From: Nymphaea colorata
Taxonomy: Eukaryota > Streptophyta > Magnoliopsida > Nymphaeales > Nymphaeaceae
NCBI RefSeq assembly: GCF_008831285.2
Contig: NC_045140.1
Location: 27,608,131 to 27,672,130, forward strand
Direction of reading: 5' to 3'
DNA length: 64,000 bases
In this document: positions 23,110-36,200 of the stretch, in pieces
Layout of the letters: each line of letters begins with the position of its first letter
How positions within the stretch are numbered: position 1 is the stretch's first letter
Made by a program: the position numbers and the translations under genes
Notes under the pieces: generated by a model
The model's database searches: none
What the model was told of the DNA's origin: nothing
Seen by the model: the letters and a program-made list of their open reading frames with translations, nothing else

Positions 23110-25752
23110 CCGCTCATCTGACGCAGGGAGCCAGCTAGAAAGGAACAAAAAAGCCATGACTATCCAGGTAGTTCTCCCTCTTCTTATGTGTCTCCCGATT
23201 CTGCAACTATAGACCCAATTCGTCCATCACTGTTGGCCACCGCATCTACCCACTTCATATTTTTCGATTTTCTTTCTCAAGAGAGGATGGTGGCTTCCTC
23301 AATAATTTCACAGTGTTCGTGACTTATAGTGCTTGCGTCCACATATGAAATTTCCTTCCCTTTTGCCATTTGTCTACTCTATTGGATGTTCTGTTGCCCG
23401 CAACACCAAAGACAAATCTTCCAATTAGGGATTTGGGATCATGAGCGTGCAGCTTATTGCTTGCGTCGATCTATGCGGTTCGAACCCGCAGGGTTTCTCA
23501 GTTACTGTAAAGACGGGGCGACGGGAAAATGGATTGTGGGAGATCAGTTCTTCGTATAAGATTATTATAAGATTGTAATTTAATATGCATATGCCAGTAA
23601 AAGGAAATTATTTACACCCTTGATCGCGTAAAACAGAAAAAATCGAAGTGTCATAGGTGAGCTTTGGGCTTGTCTAGGTGGTAGCTCCGCTTCATCTGAA
23701 GCATTCGATTTTGAGGTTCAAAACAAATGTAGTGTATTACGGGGGAAAAAGAATAGGACTTGCATGGTTTGACAGTGTGTGCCTGACATTGTTCTTTCTG
23801 GGAGATACTAAGTCTTGTTTAACATGTCTAAAACCGTGAATCTTTTGGAAGTTCGGTAGGCGCTTTCCTTTTTCTTTCTGCAAGTCATGGTTTTTTAAAG
23901 CTTAGAAGCTAGTCTTGCATCTGTAGGATTCTTTTAAAATTCTCCAGTTAAACGTGTCAAGGGTGTGATTTCAGTTTTCCAGCAAAGTTCTCATCTTGTA
24001 AAGTTGTAATTATGGGCATTTAGGCTTGGCTTGCAACCATTGTAGAAACCAAGAACAGTTCACAGCAACAATATTGGTTCTTATGTTGCCAAAGATTTTT
24101 TTCGTTTGGGTATAATTTCTTAGTTTAGATGTTATATGGGCTCGTGCATTCTAGTGATTTTCTCCACAGAAATTCTTTTGCTTCTTCTTTTGCATCCAAT
24201 GCATTTCCCGTTAAGTGTAAATCCATGGAATCCTCTATCTGGATGCTTTTGCTGGTGATTTGAGAGGGCTTGCAGTAACTTGTCGGCAAATTCTACGGAT
24301 CAACAGGAACTTCAATTCTAACTGTAGCATGTGAAATATTTCTTTTCTTTTCTCCCCTTTCATGGGGTGTCGGTGTTGGACTGTTGGTGCTGGTGTTTGG
24401 GTTGGTTGTTTCTTACACATAACTTGATTGCTTTCCGAACAGTTGTATGCTTCTTCTTCAAGTTCATGTAAATGGATAAACATATGGTAATCAAAAGCAA
24501 AAAAACAAAATGTTTAGTTGATTATGACTCTCAATTAGTGCTGTATTTGGCTCCAACTTAAAACTTTCTCCAAGGGCCAAGGCCACTTGTAGATTGGAAG
24601 TTATGGACCAATTGCAGAAGAGAAGTTATGGACCTAGTATGTTGAGAAGCCATGGTTCAGATTGTTGTTGTTCAACCATATATTTTTCCCTTTCAAGGCT
24701 CACATTCTACTTTGATCTTCTTAACTAATTGCGTTGTTTTTTCCTGCCTCAGTGGTGAAGGCCTAGAACATCTGCAAGTAACATCTTCTGATGTTGATGA
24801 CTATTTGTTACCTACTTTTCTACCTATATCTATTGTTTAAGAATGACGAATAGGCATGACCCGAATATCATAGGGTCAGTGCTGGATATCTCTAAAGCAG
24901 TTGATAAATCAGTCATCAGATTTCTGTTCTGATGAAAAGCCAAGCCTGCCTGGTTTTGGTAAGAACTTTCGGTTGTCCTTATTCATTTTAATTTCTAGTC
25001 TTCAGTATCTGTGAAGGGAGACGCATATATTCTGCCATTTTCACCATTTATTGTTCTCTACGAAATTAATCATGTTGATTTGAGATCAATTAGTTGGTCT
25101 GATGCCTGTGACGACGAAGGTTTTATCTCTGTGTTATGAACAGTTGATTGTGATACTACTAGCACAGATGCTAGTGCTAGAGTAGCTGTATAATATGATC
25201 GTGGTCATATTATTTTGATTACATTTGTCAATCACATTGGCATGACATTTTGTGTAGCAGTCGAAAAAACACATCTCGTCTGACAGGCCTGCATGATGTT
25301 TCACCTTGATTGTCCTTTTATGGCAAAATATTTCACTTTTTCTTTTCAAGACAAAGCTGTGTGGCTTCCTTGTTCGTCTGGAAAATATTTATAAATGTGC
25401 TGTAGGAGATCAATAGTTGCTTGAGCTAGGTAATTGTCTTTCCATGCAGTCGTACTTGAATTGCTCTCCAGAAAATTAGTTCTACACTATGGTCTGCTTT
25501 TGTACAATATGCAGAACATCACTGTTTAGTCAACTATTGACCTTCTGGTCTCTTGCTAAAGACTGAAAGATACTTCTGCAAAATGCCATAATCCCGTTAC
25601 TGTTTTCTGATCAACGGCACCTGTATTTGCAGTGCAAGGTGTGCATGCAGACATTTATGTGCACAACATCGGAAGTGAAATGCAGTGAACATGCAGAAGC
25701 TAAACATCCCAAGAATGATCTTTATCAGTGTTTTCCGCATCTCAAAAGTTAA
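22996..25752 (+). CDS. Small SERF-like/At2g23090-type zinc-finger protein, copy B (77 aa, 3 exons)
   Basis: Exons 22996-23068, 23127-23167 and 25633-25752, again 73, 41 and 120 nt in the same phases as copy A; 77 aa. It begins MGGGNGQKSRMAREKHMEKM, then GSQLERNKKAMTIQ, then CKVCMQTFMCTTSEVKC and a CFPHLKS end. All zinc-ligand positions are kept. Differences from copy A are mostly conservative (S/A at 9, M/L at 17, R for T in exon 2), so both copies look functional. The ending differs: LKS* here against LQK* in A, because the last bases are shifted. Intron 2 is 2.5 kb and lacks the LTR element. A 5' CT tract and a CT run in intron 1 are shared with A. The tandem arrangement shows the pair arose by local duplication. 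Confidence 0.93.
23077..23106. repeat. (CT)n microsatellite in intron 1 of copy B
   Basis: Starts 9 bases after the 5' splice site and fills half of the 58-bp intron. Confidence 0.96.
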
Positions 25753-28700
25753 GTAGAATGGCTATCATACTCCACAAGTTGAAGACTGAAGACATCAGAA
25801 GATGACTCCCATTACTTTGAAATGGGTTTGTTGAAAGCTTGAAACATTATTCTAAAATCCATGTGTTGTCTCCTTTGGAGCCCATGTGACTAGTATTTAT
25901 GTGAACTGTGAAGTCGATGGTTTGTGCTTTCTGTTATCTGTTCGTTTGTGTATTCCGTGTCAGTTAGAACCATAGACACGATAATATTATATGAAAATTT
26001 CTTTCTACATATAGAACTTGCAAATCGTTCAAATGCAGAGAGAGAGAGAGAGAGAGAGCTCAAAACGCCTGGTTTTCGCCTGGTTTTCTCTTTCTATTAC
26101 TCGTGCCTAAGTGCAGAGGAGGTTCTGAGGCATGACTCGTAATCAACGCGTGCAGATGGAGGGATTAAAGGGTTGCTCGGTTTTAAGCATAAATGTAACA
26201 CTACGGCCTTAACGTCGGCCTGCCTTCTTCATGTTTGTGGTCAACCATTCTTGTACGTCACGTTAAACGCGCCATCTGGTGAATCACATCAAATTTAAGA
26301 GCCATAAGCTGCAATACGGATGGCTTATATAAATATAGCAACTAAGAGAAACTATACTCTTTAACTTTTACTAATTATGGCACAGTAACAGGTGTGTTTA
26401 ATTTTATTTCATTGATGAATGGTTGACAGCTAATATTGAATTAAGAGACATATTTTTAAAAAAAGTCAGACTTATACTAACAGGATCTGATTTTTCTAAT
26501 AACTAGATCCTACTTTTATGATACACACAAGTAGAAGCTAGGATCTAGTTGTGGAGGTAGAGAAAATAAACTTTGACTAATCGTGAAATCTCTGAATTTG
26601 CTGTTGTCTTCAGGCTTGGTGCATGAGAAGTTTGACCCGGTGTTATGAATATTGGATCCGGTCTCGCATCGGAAATTATAAAAACCGGCGCATATCCCGG
26701 ACACACATGTACCTGTATAAGGCTGTATCAAAGTTAAAAAGAAAAAACTAGCCATTTTGTTTTCATTTTATAATGTTGTCCGACTCATGCGGCTTTGGCT
26801 GTTACAGGCATTATATCGGCCCGATCTTCTCCCCAGCGCCAGCGCTAGTTTACATGGAGGCTCCCCAGCGCTAGTTTACATGGAGGGAAAGGGAAGGAAA
26901 ATGGATGGATGAAAAGGAAATAGAGAAAAAGGAAAGGAAAAAGGGATGGATGGAAAGGAAAAAGAAAGAAAACGAAAGAAAAAAAAATAAGAAATGAATG
27001 AAAAGAAAAGGAAAGAGATCATTATAAAACAGAAAATAATATAATATAATTTATAATACTTTATAATAATACCCTTAACATTTAAAATGTTTAAAAAATT
27101 AAAAGAAGAGTATAGATGGTACAAAGAACCATTTTCTTCTCAATGGTTCAATTTTAAAGGGATTGAATTTACATTACAATTTCTTTTCTTTCTTTATTCT
27201 TTTCTTCCATTTACAACCAAACAAACTTTTTAATTTTCTTTTCTTTTTCTCATTTTTAATTAACCAAATCAATCCCTCCCTTTCTCTCCAACCAACTAAA
27301 CAAGGAGTTAATGTGTGCTACTTAGCTATGTCTTTTTACCAATAATAAAACTCCAAAACTAGGACTAGAGAAAAGATTATAAGTAACTGAAATTTCATGG
27401 ACTTGAAATTTCATGGACTTGAACAGGACTTCATAAGGCAAGCAACTGGGCTTCTCATGAACATTCAAATGATCCGCAGTATTTCTACTGACAAGGGCCC
27501 CTCCCCCAATTTCAAAACCCCTTGGGCACATGGAAAACCTAACTGTTGCATTGCCCAAAGTCCTAAACTGTTGCAACCATCGTGCCCTATTCCCACCAGA
27601 AACCCATCTGCACTACATTTATGATCTTATCAGGCGGGTGCAGGCTGCCTGCCTTGAACATTACCGCGACAGAGGGTAACAGAGCCAAAAGCACAGGCTT
27701 TTCTTTGTACCATGAGAAAAAATCCCTGCTCTAAGGCCTGAGCAGGAAAGAACTGCAGGCTGCAGCCTCTGAGAAAAAACTGCTTGAGTTGGGATTCAAA
27801 GTTCAAATTGTCTACCCAACATATTTTGGAGTTGGAAGCAAATGAATAATGGCCATCGACATGTTGTTGCATCTTGCAACTGATGGACAGACGTGACAAT
27901 GGAGCAGAGAGGGCAGAGGAAGACTGTGAGTAGTGGGGGATGTTGGTTATGTCCAAACTGACACTGTAGAATCATAGTTGCAAAAGAGAAGATCAGAGAA
28001 CATGGCTTTTAGCTTTTGTTTGCTCGCCTATAAATGATAGCTTTTCCCACGCTCGAGGTCTGCCAAAAGAAAGATCAGAAAAGCAGAAAAAAGAAAGAAA
28101 ATACAGATCATTGTACTCTGCTGGCTGCACAAAATGAATTTAAAGCCACCAATTTTTTTGCAATCGTCATCATTGTGTCTGCCCTTTGACCACTCCCCAT
28201 TGGCTCGCGTCATTGTCATGCAACCACCTGGGCAATGATGACCGTGATCTTCCCTCTTTAAGTTGCCACCGTTTTTTTGTCCCAACTCATTGTCCATTTT
28301 GCTGCTAGAAAAAAGCTGGTTCTTGCCATTGCTGACTCTGGAAAACTAGCAGTGCAGCTCTCTCTCTACCTCTCTCCCTTTCCTTCCCAACCCATCATCC
28401 TTTCAGTCTATATGTAGACATAAACTTCAGGATGGCCTTCTTCTCTATTTTCACCATGAAAATATTGTTGGGGATGATGCATCAAAAGCAAGAACCATGT
28501 TGCCATGGTAATACTGGTATAGTTTTTGTTGGTTCCTTTGCCTCTTACTTTCTGTTTGCCTGCAGCACGGTATTGGCTTCCTTTATCTGGTTTGCAAATA
28601 TTTAGACATTGGGAGATCTCATTTTGGCATATTTTTTTTATAAATAGACTTTTGTTTCCCCTCTGAGAAATTTATTTTCTTTGAAGATAGCCGTCACCTT

Positions 28701-28759
28701 CTTTCTTCTGGTCACATGGGGGAAGGGCTTGTTCATGCTTCCCCATTTGTTGGAAGTGC
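25753..28759. other. Intergenic, purine/pyrimidine-biased, no firm gene
   Basis: Holds the 3'UTR of copy B, a GA run at 26038-26058, a ~30-bp duplication at about 26829-26886 (ccagcgctagtttacatgga), the purine-rich then pyrimidine-rich block of 26.88-27.30 kb, and from about 28.36 kb a CT-rich stretch that looks like a plant leader. Minus-strand open stretches at 27.3-28.3 kb resemble no known protein and lack promoter or splice context. Confidence 0.45.
26877..27303. mobile_element. Possible purine/pyrimidine foldback element
   Basis: A ~140-bp purine-rich arm (gggaaaggaaaaag type) at 26.88-27.02 kb is followed, after an AT-rich core, by a ~120-bp pyrimidine-rich arm (ccctccctttctctcc) ending near 27.30 kb. 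The outer ends, ggagggaaaggga and the reverse of tccctccctttctc, can pair, as in some plant MITEs. It could also be simple low-complexity DNA. Confidence 0.35.
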
Positions 28760-31725
28760 ATGAGTGGCTCACTTCAATGGAAAATTCATGATGCAACAGC
28801 ATCAAGAGCAAAATCACGTGATGCCATGGTAATTTCTGAGGTCTTGTTGTCAGGACATATAGGTTTGGGGATCTAGGGTACAGCGGTTTCACAGGGATTA
28901 GAATCCATAGTATCAGAATCTGCAGAAAAGACGGTTTTCGGTCTGATTGAAGGTAGGAATGATGCAATGCAGTCCAGATTTGAGTTGAGGTACATCTGGT
29001 CAACTTCATTGCTTAATGTCAATCTTATCCAAAGTTGCACGTTTGAATCCCTGAACACAAACTCCAAAGTCTAAACATACGTATCCTTCCCAGTCATCAT
29101 TTTGATAAGGCTGTGAGTATGGTTCACGCCAAAGCATTTGTAATTAAACTTGCTGCAGCAAACTCCGTTAGCAGGTAGCCTTCAAAATGAAATTTATGTG
29201 ACATGAGTTAAAAGCGGCCTTCCACTGCTTGAAACCATGACTCTCGTCTTTGGGCTTTTAGTCATCTAACGAGCATTTCCTAAGAAGCTTTCAGTTTTTT
29301 CCTCTAACTGTCCAGTTTGAACATTCTCCTTTTATCTTGTAGTTCTGTTTGAACATTCTCCTTTTATCTTTTAGTTCTATTTGTTTTAATGCACTTCCCA
29401 TCGCAAGAAAAGAGTTCTAGTTTCACTTAAGCTGAAAGTACATTTAGTTGCCTAATATTGGGAGCAATCCAGCAAAACTTGGTATGCTCCAACCAGTAAG
29501 CTTGTCCAACTTTGATTGCCAATGCATACTTGGAAAAATGAATAGCAGATACTATGACCAAGTGTAATCGAAACCAGTGTGTATCTGCAGATATTGGCTG
29601 ATTTGCATAAAATTGTTACATCGGATTGTATCTGTTGATTGAGCTCTCTTAGCTGACATTTTAATAAACTAACGACAATACACTTTTCTTGACTTAAAAT
29701 TTTAAGAATACTTGATACAGGCAGTTGATATGGTGTATAGGCAGTTGATATGGTGTATTCCGCAGGTTTCTGATACAAGATACTGACGTGCAAACTACTG
29801 ACTCAGCTGTGACCTTGTGCAAGCAATGCCAAAGACGGATTCAATGAGGCACCCATTGTAGAGAACTTACTCTTTTTTATTACTGGCACATGAGCATATG
29901 CATAGCTTTGGAAATTTTAAGAGTTCCAAGCATCACAGTTCTTATTAAGAGAAAAGTTGGAGATATTCAAGCACTGCATGACTTAGAACATTTGAAAATG
30001 AAGGGACAAGCAAACTTTGTCTTAGCATGTCCAACTAGGTTACAGCAATTTGAACCATTTGCTGTTTGTCAACTTTCTCTAAGAATGCGGTCAATCGCTA
30101 ATACTACGAGGTTGAAGCACATTCTTGTTACTATTACTAGTAAGTACTATGAGCAATTAAGAAGCTTGCTCCAGGTTATGAGCTGCTTCAGTTCAAGTAT
30201 CAGGAATCTCATGCAACTGTAACTGCAGATCTACCGTCATACAGGTAATCATCTTCTAATGAAGACTTTTCTTGTAGTGCTGTTGTAAACCAGTTTTTCA
30301 TTTATAACAAATTCTCTTTTTGCTACTAGAGCTTTGACTCCACAGATAAAGAACTCTAGTTTGGCAACATGATTGTATCTTGACTTTTTTTTTTCTAAGA
30401 TGCTTCGTAGAACATTTTAGCAGCATTACCATATTGTGGGACAAAATTCCAAGTTCCTTCCAAGAATGTCATGAAAAAAAAAATCGTTCAATTCTTTTAT
30501 CTTTTAGCTGTACTTATATTCAAGGTATCAATTAAATAAGCTGTTGAAACAATTGCAATATTTCTCCTAAGTGTTGAATCTTGGCAGGGGCCAGCATCTA
30601 ACTTTGCTATTATAGAAAAATTCCAAGTAGTGATTTTGGGAGATTTGATTATGCATATGCTGTTAGTTATCGACCCTTGACAGCCCAAAAGAAAAAATCA
30701 GTAGGAAGTTCCACATTGATGCATTGCAAACATAGGAAGGCAGCACCATCATTATTTTACTCCTTGGAGGCAAGAATTCATGCAGTTCCTAATTCTGCTT
30801 GTTTGGTAATAATACTGCTCAGACTCCATCCTTGCAGCTTAAGTGCACTGGAAATAAGTACTCATCTTGGTTGATAAATGACAGTCTCTTTCTCTATTAG
30901 AGCTAGGCCTTGTCTTCTAGGTTTATTTGCTGAGTTAAACAAATGGAGTTTCCTGTCTTAGCTTCTTCAATGATATTGTTTGCTTAGTTTCTAAAGTTGT
31001 TCTAACCAACCCATGTGATGAACCATAGAAAATATAAGAACCTAACCTGCTCTGGGGCGTGCCTTTATGTCATTCAAGCTATGTAGTCATTAAATTAACA
31101 CAGTAAGTGTTATTTAAGATGCTAGAATAGCTTCTTGTCTATAAGACATAGACAATGACAGTAACTGTAAACAGCCATGCAGACTTTATTGAATTTTCAT
31201 TCCTTAAACATTTCATATGTCAAGTAGTAGTAGAACTGATTTATCAAATTATCAGAAATTATACACTGTAACTGACATGCCTCTTTATTCTACTTCCAAA
31301 TCATATTTTTCGTTTCTTTTCTGGTTTTCTGCTTTGTTTTGCGCAGGCGGCCCTTTGAAGGGAATGAAGTGAATGGTTCAGAAGCTTTCTCACTTCATGG
31401 AGGCAACGTAGGCAGATATTTTGCATTTTTTTTTTGCACCTTTTCATGTAATCCAGCTCTTAGAAGATAGAACAATAAATGTTTCCATGAAGTTTGAAAG
31501 CATGTAGATAGTACACTTCCGTTGCTAATTGTTGAATTGCAGCAGCATAAAGAGACAGTACAACTGTAAGATTTGGTCTTGAAATTTTGAAACAGTTGGT
31601 TTTAGTTGATTATTCCACTGATAAAGATTTGTGCACTGTGCAGTATATTACATAATCCTTGGTTTTGGCATAATGTTCGTCGAGTTAGTGCATGCCAAAC
31701 AAGTAGTATTCTTGGGATAAAGTAG
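28760..31725 (+). CDS. Unrecognised small gene with short exons (partial model)
   Basis: Seen directly: exons that join in phase through good splice sites. Exon 28760-28828 begins with ATG (MSGSLQWKIHDATASR) and joins 28877-28989 (GLESIVSESAEKTVF ... AMQSRFELR). A later run joins 29591-29627 (ILADLHKIVTSD), 30154-30244 (KKLAPGYELLQFKYQES ... DLPSYR), 31347-31407 (RPFEGNEVNGSEAFSLHGG), 31543-31565 (QHKETVQ) and 31644-31725 (HNPWFWHNVRRVSACQTSS ... GIK, stop). The join between the second and third listed exons is out of phase, so an exon there is missing or a boundary is wrong; the last four joins are the strongest. The product would be ~165-190 aa, soluble, without signal peptide or known motif. 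A CT-rich stretch at about 28.36 kb may be its leader. I do not recognise the family. Confidence 0.55.
29315..29378. repeat. 32-bp tandem duplication in an intron
   Basis: gtttgaacattctccttttatctt(g/t)tagttct occurs twice with period 32 inside the unrecognised small-exon gene. A further 22-bp duplication (ggcagttgatatggtgtat) lies at about 29718-29760. Confidence 0.9.
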
Positions 31726-33250
31726 GACCACGTGAAAAACTTGAACATTGTTTCAAACATACTTTAAGTGGTGCTTAACGGGCTCTTTTTATGACAAGGA
31801 TTTGTTTTTCGAACAGGAAAATGTGTATTTACTATGCGCTGTGTTAGCTATGTCTCGTTGTAAAACTCTTCGGTGTCCCCCTGTGCAAAAGGAAAAACTT
31901 TTCATTGCTGAGGGTTTAAGCAACATTGCACACTCTCTGAGTGCTGAACTTTGAACGGACAATCAAGAGCCAGGATCCGGTCATATGATCCTTGTGATCA
32001 TGAAACCCACTTTTCTGTATATTAAGGTGGCTCAAGCCTTACTAATTTTTTTACCTTTATATTTGTCCACCCTTATACTAGAAAAATATGGAGTCTTATG
32101 TTCACAAGGTACGTGATTAGATCCAGCGCGATCATTCAAGGGTCATTTGGGTAACATACTTTTTCATGAATCTGTGCCAAAAATTAGGCCAGGTTTCTAA
32201 AACACTAGTTCTAGTATTTCAGGTAGTTCCAGTATTTCAGGTTCATGGAACTATATGTTACATTTCCATTAACCAAATGACAATTCCGGTGCACAAACTC
32301 TTCTTAGACTGTTAATGGGTCTCCAACCTTTCAACGGAACGGAGAAATTTGGATGAAGAGAAATGCCAATGACCAACCTCCAATCAGGTAAATGTATGCC
32401 TCCAAAACAAGTCTTTACAGAAAAATAAGATGCGTTTGATGGATGGAAGTACGGGACATTATTTACTTGAAAGTACATTTCCCTTCATACGTGAGTTTAT
32501 GAAACTAATCATCCACAAACTTCATGGATACTTTATTTTGTAATAAAAAGTACGTATCTAAGATTAAAAGTAAGACAGCTGAAAAAATAAACACGGCCTA
32601 TTAATGAATCAACCGAATTGCTAACAACTAACAGGAGCTCCTGTCTAGGGGCCTATACTTGTGGGGTTCCAAAGTGAATAAGATCAGGAGCTCAACATGA
32701 ATAGTTTATGAACGCTATTCTTGACATATTTTGACACTTTGCCGACATCCATTTGAACAAAGAAAAACGAAACTCTAGTAGTCCACTGCCTAATCTCGCT
32801 TGCTCTTCCAAAGAAGGAAAAAGAAGAAAGGTAAAAAAGGGGTGGAAACCAATTTCATATGATGTTTCATTAAAATATGTGCATTGTAAGATCAATCTTA
32901 ATAGCGTGAATCTTAAATGCACATTGCATGTAAAAAATCATGAATTTAAGGTCGGATAGAACCTTAAATTTTCGTTAATCTGAGAGCTTGCAGCTATCAG
33001 AACGGCGGTAAAAGAAACACATTCTAAGCATATAAACAAAGGCCGTTCTCAGTCTCGAGTCAAGGGTTAAGCTCAAACTGGTATAGGCTGGCCCGCTGCC
33101 TGGCTTGTCGTTGTACTGGATTGGGTATCTTCAGACCCGACGCCTAAGTATTGAAAAGTACCCAGCACATACAAGTAGTAAAATACTCGCGCGAAGTAAA
33201 GCGTCGATTTAACCCCCTCTCTCGCTCCTCCGTCCCCCCTCCCTCTCCAA
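31726..33250. other. Intergenic between the small-exon gene and TFB4
   Basis: Short open stretches near 31.75-31.95 kb (plus) and 32.3-32.5 kb (minus) have no recognisable content. A 20-bp phrase (tagt(t/c)(c)tagtatttcagg) is repeated near 32.2 kb. The last ~60 bp (ccccctctctcgctcctccg) are a pyrimidine-rich leader for TFB4. Confidence 0.5.
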
Positions 33251-36200
33251 ATGGAGTCTATATCAACGAAGCTTTACACAGGTACCATCTTCTTCTCCTT
33301 TACTGCAGTGATGAATCAACAAGCTCGGGTTTCCTTGCGTTTCCTATGTATATGTTGCTTTTTTCTTTTTCGTTATCGTTTCCTCATTCGTGGGCAAATG
33401 TTGATGCATTTGGCACCAGATGATGTGAGTCTCCTCATGGTTTTGATCGATACCAACCCTTATTTCTGGAGTTCCATCCCTACCCAGGTGTCTTCGGCCG
33501 ACGCTGGTGGCGGAAACCCTCCATCTTCTGCTGCCTCCAACAACTCAGCCTTCTCTTTGTTCTTGAGCCACGTATGCGCTCCTGCCCTGTGCCCCTTCGC
33601 TTTGCTTTCTGCCTTTTGAATCTTTGATGACGATTTCTGAAGGATTAGTTTTGACGGGGATTGATTATTTTGAGCATTCAGGTTCTTCCTTTCCTGAACT
33701 CGATTCTTCTGCTCAATCAACTCAACCAAGTGGTCGTAATTGCTACGGGTGTCAATTCCTGTGACTACATATTTGATTCCTCCTCGGCCTCGGAGACTGG
33801 TGCCGCAAACGTGAAGCAGCCGGGCAAGTCTGCGAATCCGCTTCCTCTCAATTCGTCGACGATCCTGCAGAGGCTCGAAAGTTTTATCGTGGAGGACCGG
33901 CAGTTAGCTAAAAGCGATGCTGCCGTGGCGTCCGGAAAAGTACATTCTCTTGTCTCCGGCTCGCTGTCTCTGGCGCTTTGCTGTATCCTTTTTCATAGTG
34001 GTGGTGGTGGTTGTATTGGTAGTTAGGTTTCTAGGGACTGTCTTGTTTGTTCCTACTACGTGGTTTAGATATTCAGAGACTATTTCGTTCTGGACCAATT
34101 CATCCGCAACCTAGGGTACGAACTTATTCCTCTCTAATTTTATTTTTTACTGATACTACTTGTAGCCTATTAAATATAAAAAACGAGCCCTTGTGGATCT
34201 TGGTCTTGAATGTTACCTACATACTGTCTCTAGAGTTTCATACTGCCTAGATGCATCATGTAGTCCACTCCTTCCTGACGAGCGGAAGAACAATTGGATT
34301 GTTGGGTTCTGCATTTAAAGATTTCCTTCCTTTTCCTTGCACAAGCAAGTTCTTGGTGGGTGTTATGAATTACACAAGGAGTAAGTTGATGAATTGCATT
34401 ATAATAACGAATGCAAGTTCATTCGAAATATGTCCTTTTGTGGACAAGGGAATGAGGTGCACAGATGATACCCCAGGGTATAGAATCATATCATGTTTTT
34501 GCTCACATGCAGCATTGCAAAGATTTGCAAGATATGCCACTATTCCAGCTCTTTTTCCTTCTTTAATTTTATGGGCCTCCTTTTTTTTGTTTCCTTGTTT
34601 TAGGTTTTAAGAGTAGATTTTCAGCACGATTGTTGCTCTTGTAGATTTAAGGCTATTAGTAGATTTGCATTTATCGTTTGCTGACATCAACATCAGATTC
34701 TGTGTTTTCAGGCCGCTCCAGATGGACCAGAACAGTATGTTCTTTTTACCATAACCTGCGACTTTTGTGCTTGTGTATTATCATCCAGTCTAAGCTGGTA
34801 ACTTGGGCAGATATGTTGCAGTTATGAATGCAATTTTCTCAGCACAACGCTCCATGGTATTCAATTTGCAATAACCATTCAATCAGATTAAAATGCAATA
34901 TGCATTCTGTATGTTTTGTTTGGTAGATAGTGACATGGTGCATCACAAAGACAATCCTTACCTGTATAAAATTATGTTCTTGCAGCATTTATGCAATTGT
35001 GTTTGTGTTTACCAGCTGTAAGAATGAGTTGGATGAAATATTCGATCTTCTTTAAAGAATTTGTTTGGTCTGGCTGTCAATGCCTCATTTATGTTTTGTC
35101 CCAGTTTGTCTTTTTTTGCTTTTGTTTTTAGATCAGCAATCCATAGCTTCAAGGTCTACTTTGTACATCTCAAGCATCTGAAAGAAGCAAAAGGAGATTG
35201 GAAATATCACTGAGCTTGCATACATGTCAAAACTGAATTTATACTTGTTATTGAAATATTCATCTCTGATGTTAGATTCTTTCCTGTGCTGATTTTCTGT
35301 TTCTATTTTTTTCCTGATGAAGCTAGTGCCTGGTTCTTACTTTATATATACATCTTGTCAGGTACCAATAGATTCTTGTGTCATAGGGAGTCAGCATTCT
35401 GCCTTCTTGCAGCAGGTAATGATATGTATCCTTATTTTCACTATACGACAATGATCCCTGCCATAAATATCATATTTGGTATTTCACGTTCCTGGCATGC
35501 CAACATTGCAAGTTACGTCTTTCATTCTGCAGTATTGCTCTTGTGGAGATCATATACATGGATGCACTTGTGGACCATGAAACTGATTTTTACAGCATCT
35601 TCTTCTTTATACTGTAGTAATAGTGATTATGATACGCTTCCTTAGTTTTTTTTTCTTTTCTTGTTAACTGCAGGCTTCATTCATGACTGGAGGGGTGTAT
35701 TTGAAGCCTCAACTCAGCGGCCTATTTCAGTACCTCACGGTGTGTCGTATTTTGTGGTGGACTATGCATTGCCATCTTATAAACATGTCTTTGTTGTACA
35801 ATTTCTATTACAAATGTCATGTAATATGTCATGTTTGCTTGGTTATTCATTTTTACCATGAGGTTAAATTGTTAACAGTTACTTGATTGCTAGTAGTCAT
35901 CTTTAAAATATGACAAATTGAATGTGTCTTAGTTTTCTTCTTTTTTTTTGGGAACATGTATCAAGGCTTGTTGCTTCTATTTATATCATTCTTATCTTGT
36001 GTTTTTGTTGTAGCTTGGGTTTAGCATGTTTTTAGAATCTGAACCTTCTTTTTCGCAGTTATACTAATTGCTATGTAAATGTGATAAACAGTGAAGCCAC
36101 AAACACAGGTGTATGAATTTCTATGCATGCAAATGGTAGTGTACTCACAGTGACTGTAATTTGTTAATAGAACTGGTAAAGAAAGCCATGTAATCTGCTG

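Noticed and set aside
22780-23157. 125-codon minus-strand open frame with Glu-Arg runs
   Set aside because: Antisense of the leader, CT microsatellite and exons of copy B.
23400-23500. tRNA gene
   Set aside because: Only the T-arm is present; the 3' strand gggtttc has no matching 5' acceptor strand within tRNA distance.
28028-28297. 89-codon minus-strand open frame
   Set aside because: Ends in a low-complexity Lys/Phe-type stretch, has no homology that I recognise and no promoter or splice context.
28430-28860. microRNA precursor
   Set aside because: I compared the stretch by eye with common plant miRNA families (miR156, 164, 166, 167, 172, 319, 390) and found no mature sequence with a paired star arm.
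35286-35645. 119-codon open frame inside TFB4
   Set aside because: Covers a TFB4 intron and exon 7 in a different frame; splice-supported TFB4 exons account for it.
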